The notes below the pieces were generated by a model. The model saw only the letters and a program-made list of their open reading frames with translations. It had not been told where the DNA came from and ran no database searches. A stretch of DNA of 64,000 nucleotides, from contig CAJFCJ010000018.1 in the NCBI GenBank assembly GCA_904063045.1, forward strand, positions 124,001 to 188,000. Direction: 5' to 3'. This DNA comes from Dimorphilus gyrociliatus. Taxonomy: Eukaryota > Annelida > Polychaeta > Dinophilidae. Within the stretch, counting starts at the first letter, position 1. Each line of letters starts with the position of its first letter. A program made the position numbers and the translations under genes. Below are positions 61,901-64,000 of the stretch, one piece after another.

Positions 61901-62811
61901 AAAATTTCCTATATAATTAACCCTGCTCCCACCAAATATAATAAGTGACGTCATATAGGTAAATAGATTAATAATAAATAAGACCCATACAAGTCTGAAC
62001 ATTGAAAGTATTAATCCTATACTCTATTTATCAGGCAGAATCAGGACGCAAGTGGTTAAATGAATATGGTTAAAAACTTATGCGTTTGCTAGATTTAATA
62101 CCACATGTGTTGTTTTGGCCATTTTTCTTTAAAATTGGCTATCGATAAATTTTAATGAACCAGATATCTTACAATACTTAGGCTTTAGTAAAATTATCCT
62201 GAATTCGTCTAAAAAAAGAAGACTTTACCTTCAAGAAGAAGGACTTTTCTTCCCTCGGTTTCTAAAGCGCTCATTAGGAGGTTAAAAGCCTCTGATGTAT
62301 CGTTTCGAACCCGTGAACTCTCGTCGTACAAAACCAACTCCAAATTGCAGTTGTTTTCATATCTTTGTCTGACACAGGGTGTTGATATGATGTCTTCGAC
62401 TTTGACATTACCTTGTATGAATTTTTTCTTAACAATCTTATTTTCAACGCAAATATTGATAGAGTTCATAATATGGCATTTCGAATAACAGTGAAAGGAC
62501 CGAGTGTCGATGATCAGAACTTTATGAATAACCTTTTCCAAGTCAAGCGGAGAAATTGTCTTAGAATTTATAGAGCGAAGTATGTCCATTGTTTTGCAGC
62601 TTGTGTCCAGTTTCAAACATTTTTTGTTCTTCGACTGAAGAGTCTTAGGGCAAAGAGTGATAGGTCGACTTTCGTCATTCGCTTTTCTTAAATCTTTTTT
62701 TGAGGGAGAGGGAGAAGCTTTAGCTGAACCTCGACGGGAAGAAGAGTTTCGACCTACGGTAAGTCGAGTAAGAGTACAGGATCGTTGATCAATGGCAGAT
62801 AGAGTGGTCAT
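58976..62811 (-). CDS. DUSP10: MAP-kinase phosphatase, DUSP10/MKP-5-like
   Basis: Exons 62811-62229, 60299-60150, 60095-59910 and 59229-58976, in phase, 390 residues. An Arg/Ser/Lys-rich head is followed by a rhodanese-like kinase-docking domain ([31 protein letters not shown]). Then comes the dual-specificity phosphatase domain: [45 protein letters not shown], the catalytic loop [11 protein letters not shown] with Cys at about 320 and Arg at 326, and [15 protein letters not shown]. These features, especially [15 protein letters not shown] and the C-terminal LNFMGQL, fit DUSP10, which dephosphorylates p38 and JNK. It is shorter than human DUSP10 (482). The 1.9-kb first intron is long for this genome. 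The third intron begins with GC (GCAAGT), a standard GC-AG intron. Confidence 0.88.
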
Positions 62812-64000
62812 TATTCTTTGTGATTTTTCAATACTTGGGTTTATTTAATAAAAAAAAAACTTAAATGTAGATGTAGTTTCTTGACAGTATTTGAGTGAAG
62901 TCGAGCTAGCTGAAAATGGCTGATTTTATATCAAACAACATACGTGAACTAAATCGTTGAACAATATCATGTCTGTTATACCATTTTGCTTCGTGAACCC
63001 TCGACCAATAAGCATGTCTCTTACATATTACTTTCAGTTCTTTTTATAGGTGTAATAGATCTTTGTGAAATTGGTGAAGAGTATTGCGAAATTTGTATGA
63101 AATAATTCATTAATATTAATTATAAACTATAATCGATAGAAGATTAGCACAACATGTTATAAAAAGTATGTAAAAAGAAGGTGTAGCTTTTTAATAATCA
63201 GATATTGATTAATCGTTCGTGAAAAAATATTCTTGAACTTTGTAGATCCTATTGAGTATTTCGGTATTCTAAGTGCATTTATTCATAAACCAAAAATTTC
63301 CATTGCAATTGACAAATGCTGGTCTTATTTACTTCAGAAAGCATTTAACCTATTCATGATCCTCTTTGTTAAAAATTATTAGACATTATGAAATAGTTCA
63401 GCTGAAATTGTAGATGAGTAAATTCTCCCTAACTGCTAATATTGTTATGTGAGAACAATTACCTCTTACAGGTCTGAAAACTTATAGATTTTATTCAAGC
63501 TGACGGTGAAAAGGTGTTGTAATATATATTTCATATTTGAAACAATAGAGACAATTGTATAATAGAGATTACAATATAGAATGTATATTCATTGTTAACT
63601 TTAACGGCTATTTTCAATCTAATAACGAGTTTTATAAAATTCCGAGATAGGAATATATTAAGTGAATCATGTTTTATTTTTACAAAAACCTCCTGAAATA
63701 AGGTTTTAGCAATGTTCTTCCTAGAAGAATCCTATGTAATAATGTTGTATATCATTGTGTGTAAACGAAGAGAGGCTGTAAAGAAAAATTTGATAAGCTA
63801 TTGGTTGTCTCTTTAAACTCTAAAGAATCAATACAATCCAGTACATATCATGTTTATTATTTACTTTTCTGTAGTATGTGCTAAGAATTTGACATTACAT
63901 TTAAACGAATAGTCAATTTCATGTTCTTTTCCCTTTTGGTATGGAATTAAATGTGATAAATCTAAAACTGTTCCTTCCTATACAATTTAGTTATTCACAA
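62812..64000. other. Upstream region of DUSP10-like gene to window end
   Basis: No coding exon recognised on either strand. Presumed promoter and intergenic DNA. Confidence 0.5.

Noticed and set aside
1-64000. tRNA, rRNA or CRISPR-like elements
   Set aside because: A scan by eye for B-box-like GGTTCGA segments in a foldable context and for regularly spaced repeats gave nothing credible. A covariance-model search would settle it.

Overview
This is a stretch of animal nuclear DNA, not bacterial DNA. Genes are split by many short introns, mostly about 45-80 bases with GT-AG ends. The sequence is AT-rich and gene-dense, with about 20 genes in 64 kb. The gene set (TMEM26, MEIOC, STK19, alpha-catulin, LASP, a DLGAP, a MUC4-type mucin, a divergent ionotropic glutamate receptor) suggests a bilaterian invertebrate. 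I favour a lophotrochozoan with a compact genome, such as a small annelid, but that placement is inference. I built the exon models by hand, joining exons only where splice sites, reading phase and family conservation all agreed. No RNA data were available.

Layout. 1-770: 5' end of an UNC93-like gene (-). 1.9-2.2 kb: a possible short secreted peptide precursor (-). 2.97-9.09 kb: two tandem SLC6 transporters of glycine-transporter type (+). 9.99-11.09 kb: TMEM26-like (+). 11.27-14.26 kb: ionotropic glutamate receptor, 13 exons (-). 14.88-15.71 kb: secreted VPS62-domain protein (+). 15.80-17.47 kb: cobalamin-binding-protein-like gene (-). 18.30-19.73 kb: STK19 (-). 20.32-21.99 kb: protein disulfide isomerase (+). 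22.36-24.23 kb: UBXN4/erasin (+). 25.97-28.59 kb: MEIOC (-). 30.15-33.85 kb: LASP (-). 34.42-36.42 kb: alpha-catulin (-), head to head with RPL23 at 36.56-37.19 kb (+). 37.50-39.01 kb: a small DLGAP (-). 39.56-40.66 kb: a decayed NQO-type quinone reductase (+), whose 3' end meets a serine-rich gene at 40.64-42.46 kb (-). 45.54-45.85 kb: a tiny mitochondrial-type membrane protein (+). 46.07-48.29 kb: duplicated debris. 48.58-57.11 kb: a 32-exon MUC4-like transmembrane mucin (-). 58.98-62.81 kb: DUSP10-like MAP-kinase phosphatase (-).

Genes that may act together. PDI and UBXN4 are neighbours on the same strand and both act in ER protein folding or degradation; the PDI promoter carries two ACGTGGC cores of the XBP1 type. 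Alpha-catulin and RPL23 share a promoter of about 140 bp. The most unusual region is 39-57 kb. There, an almost identical 295-bp piece of the NQO gene and a deleted tandem copy of the mucin gene form a young mosaic duplication next to the intact mucin gene. The copy includes a diverged second version of the mucin's C-terminal exon.
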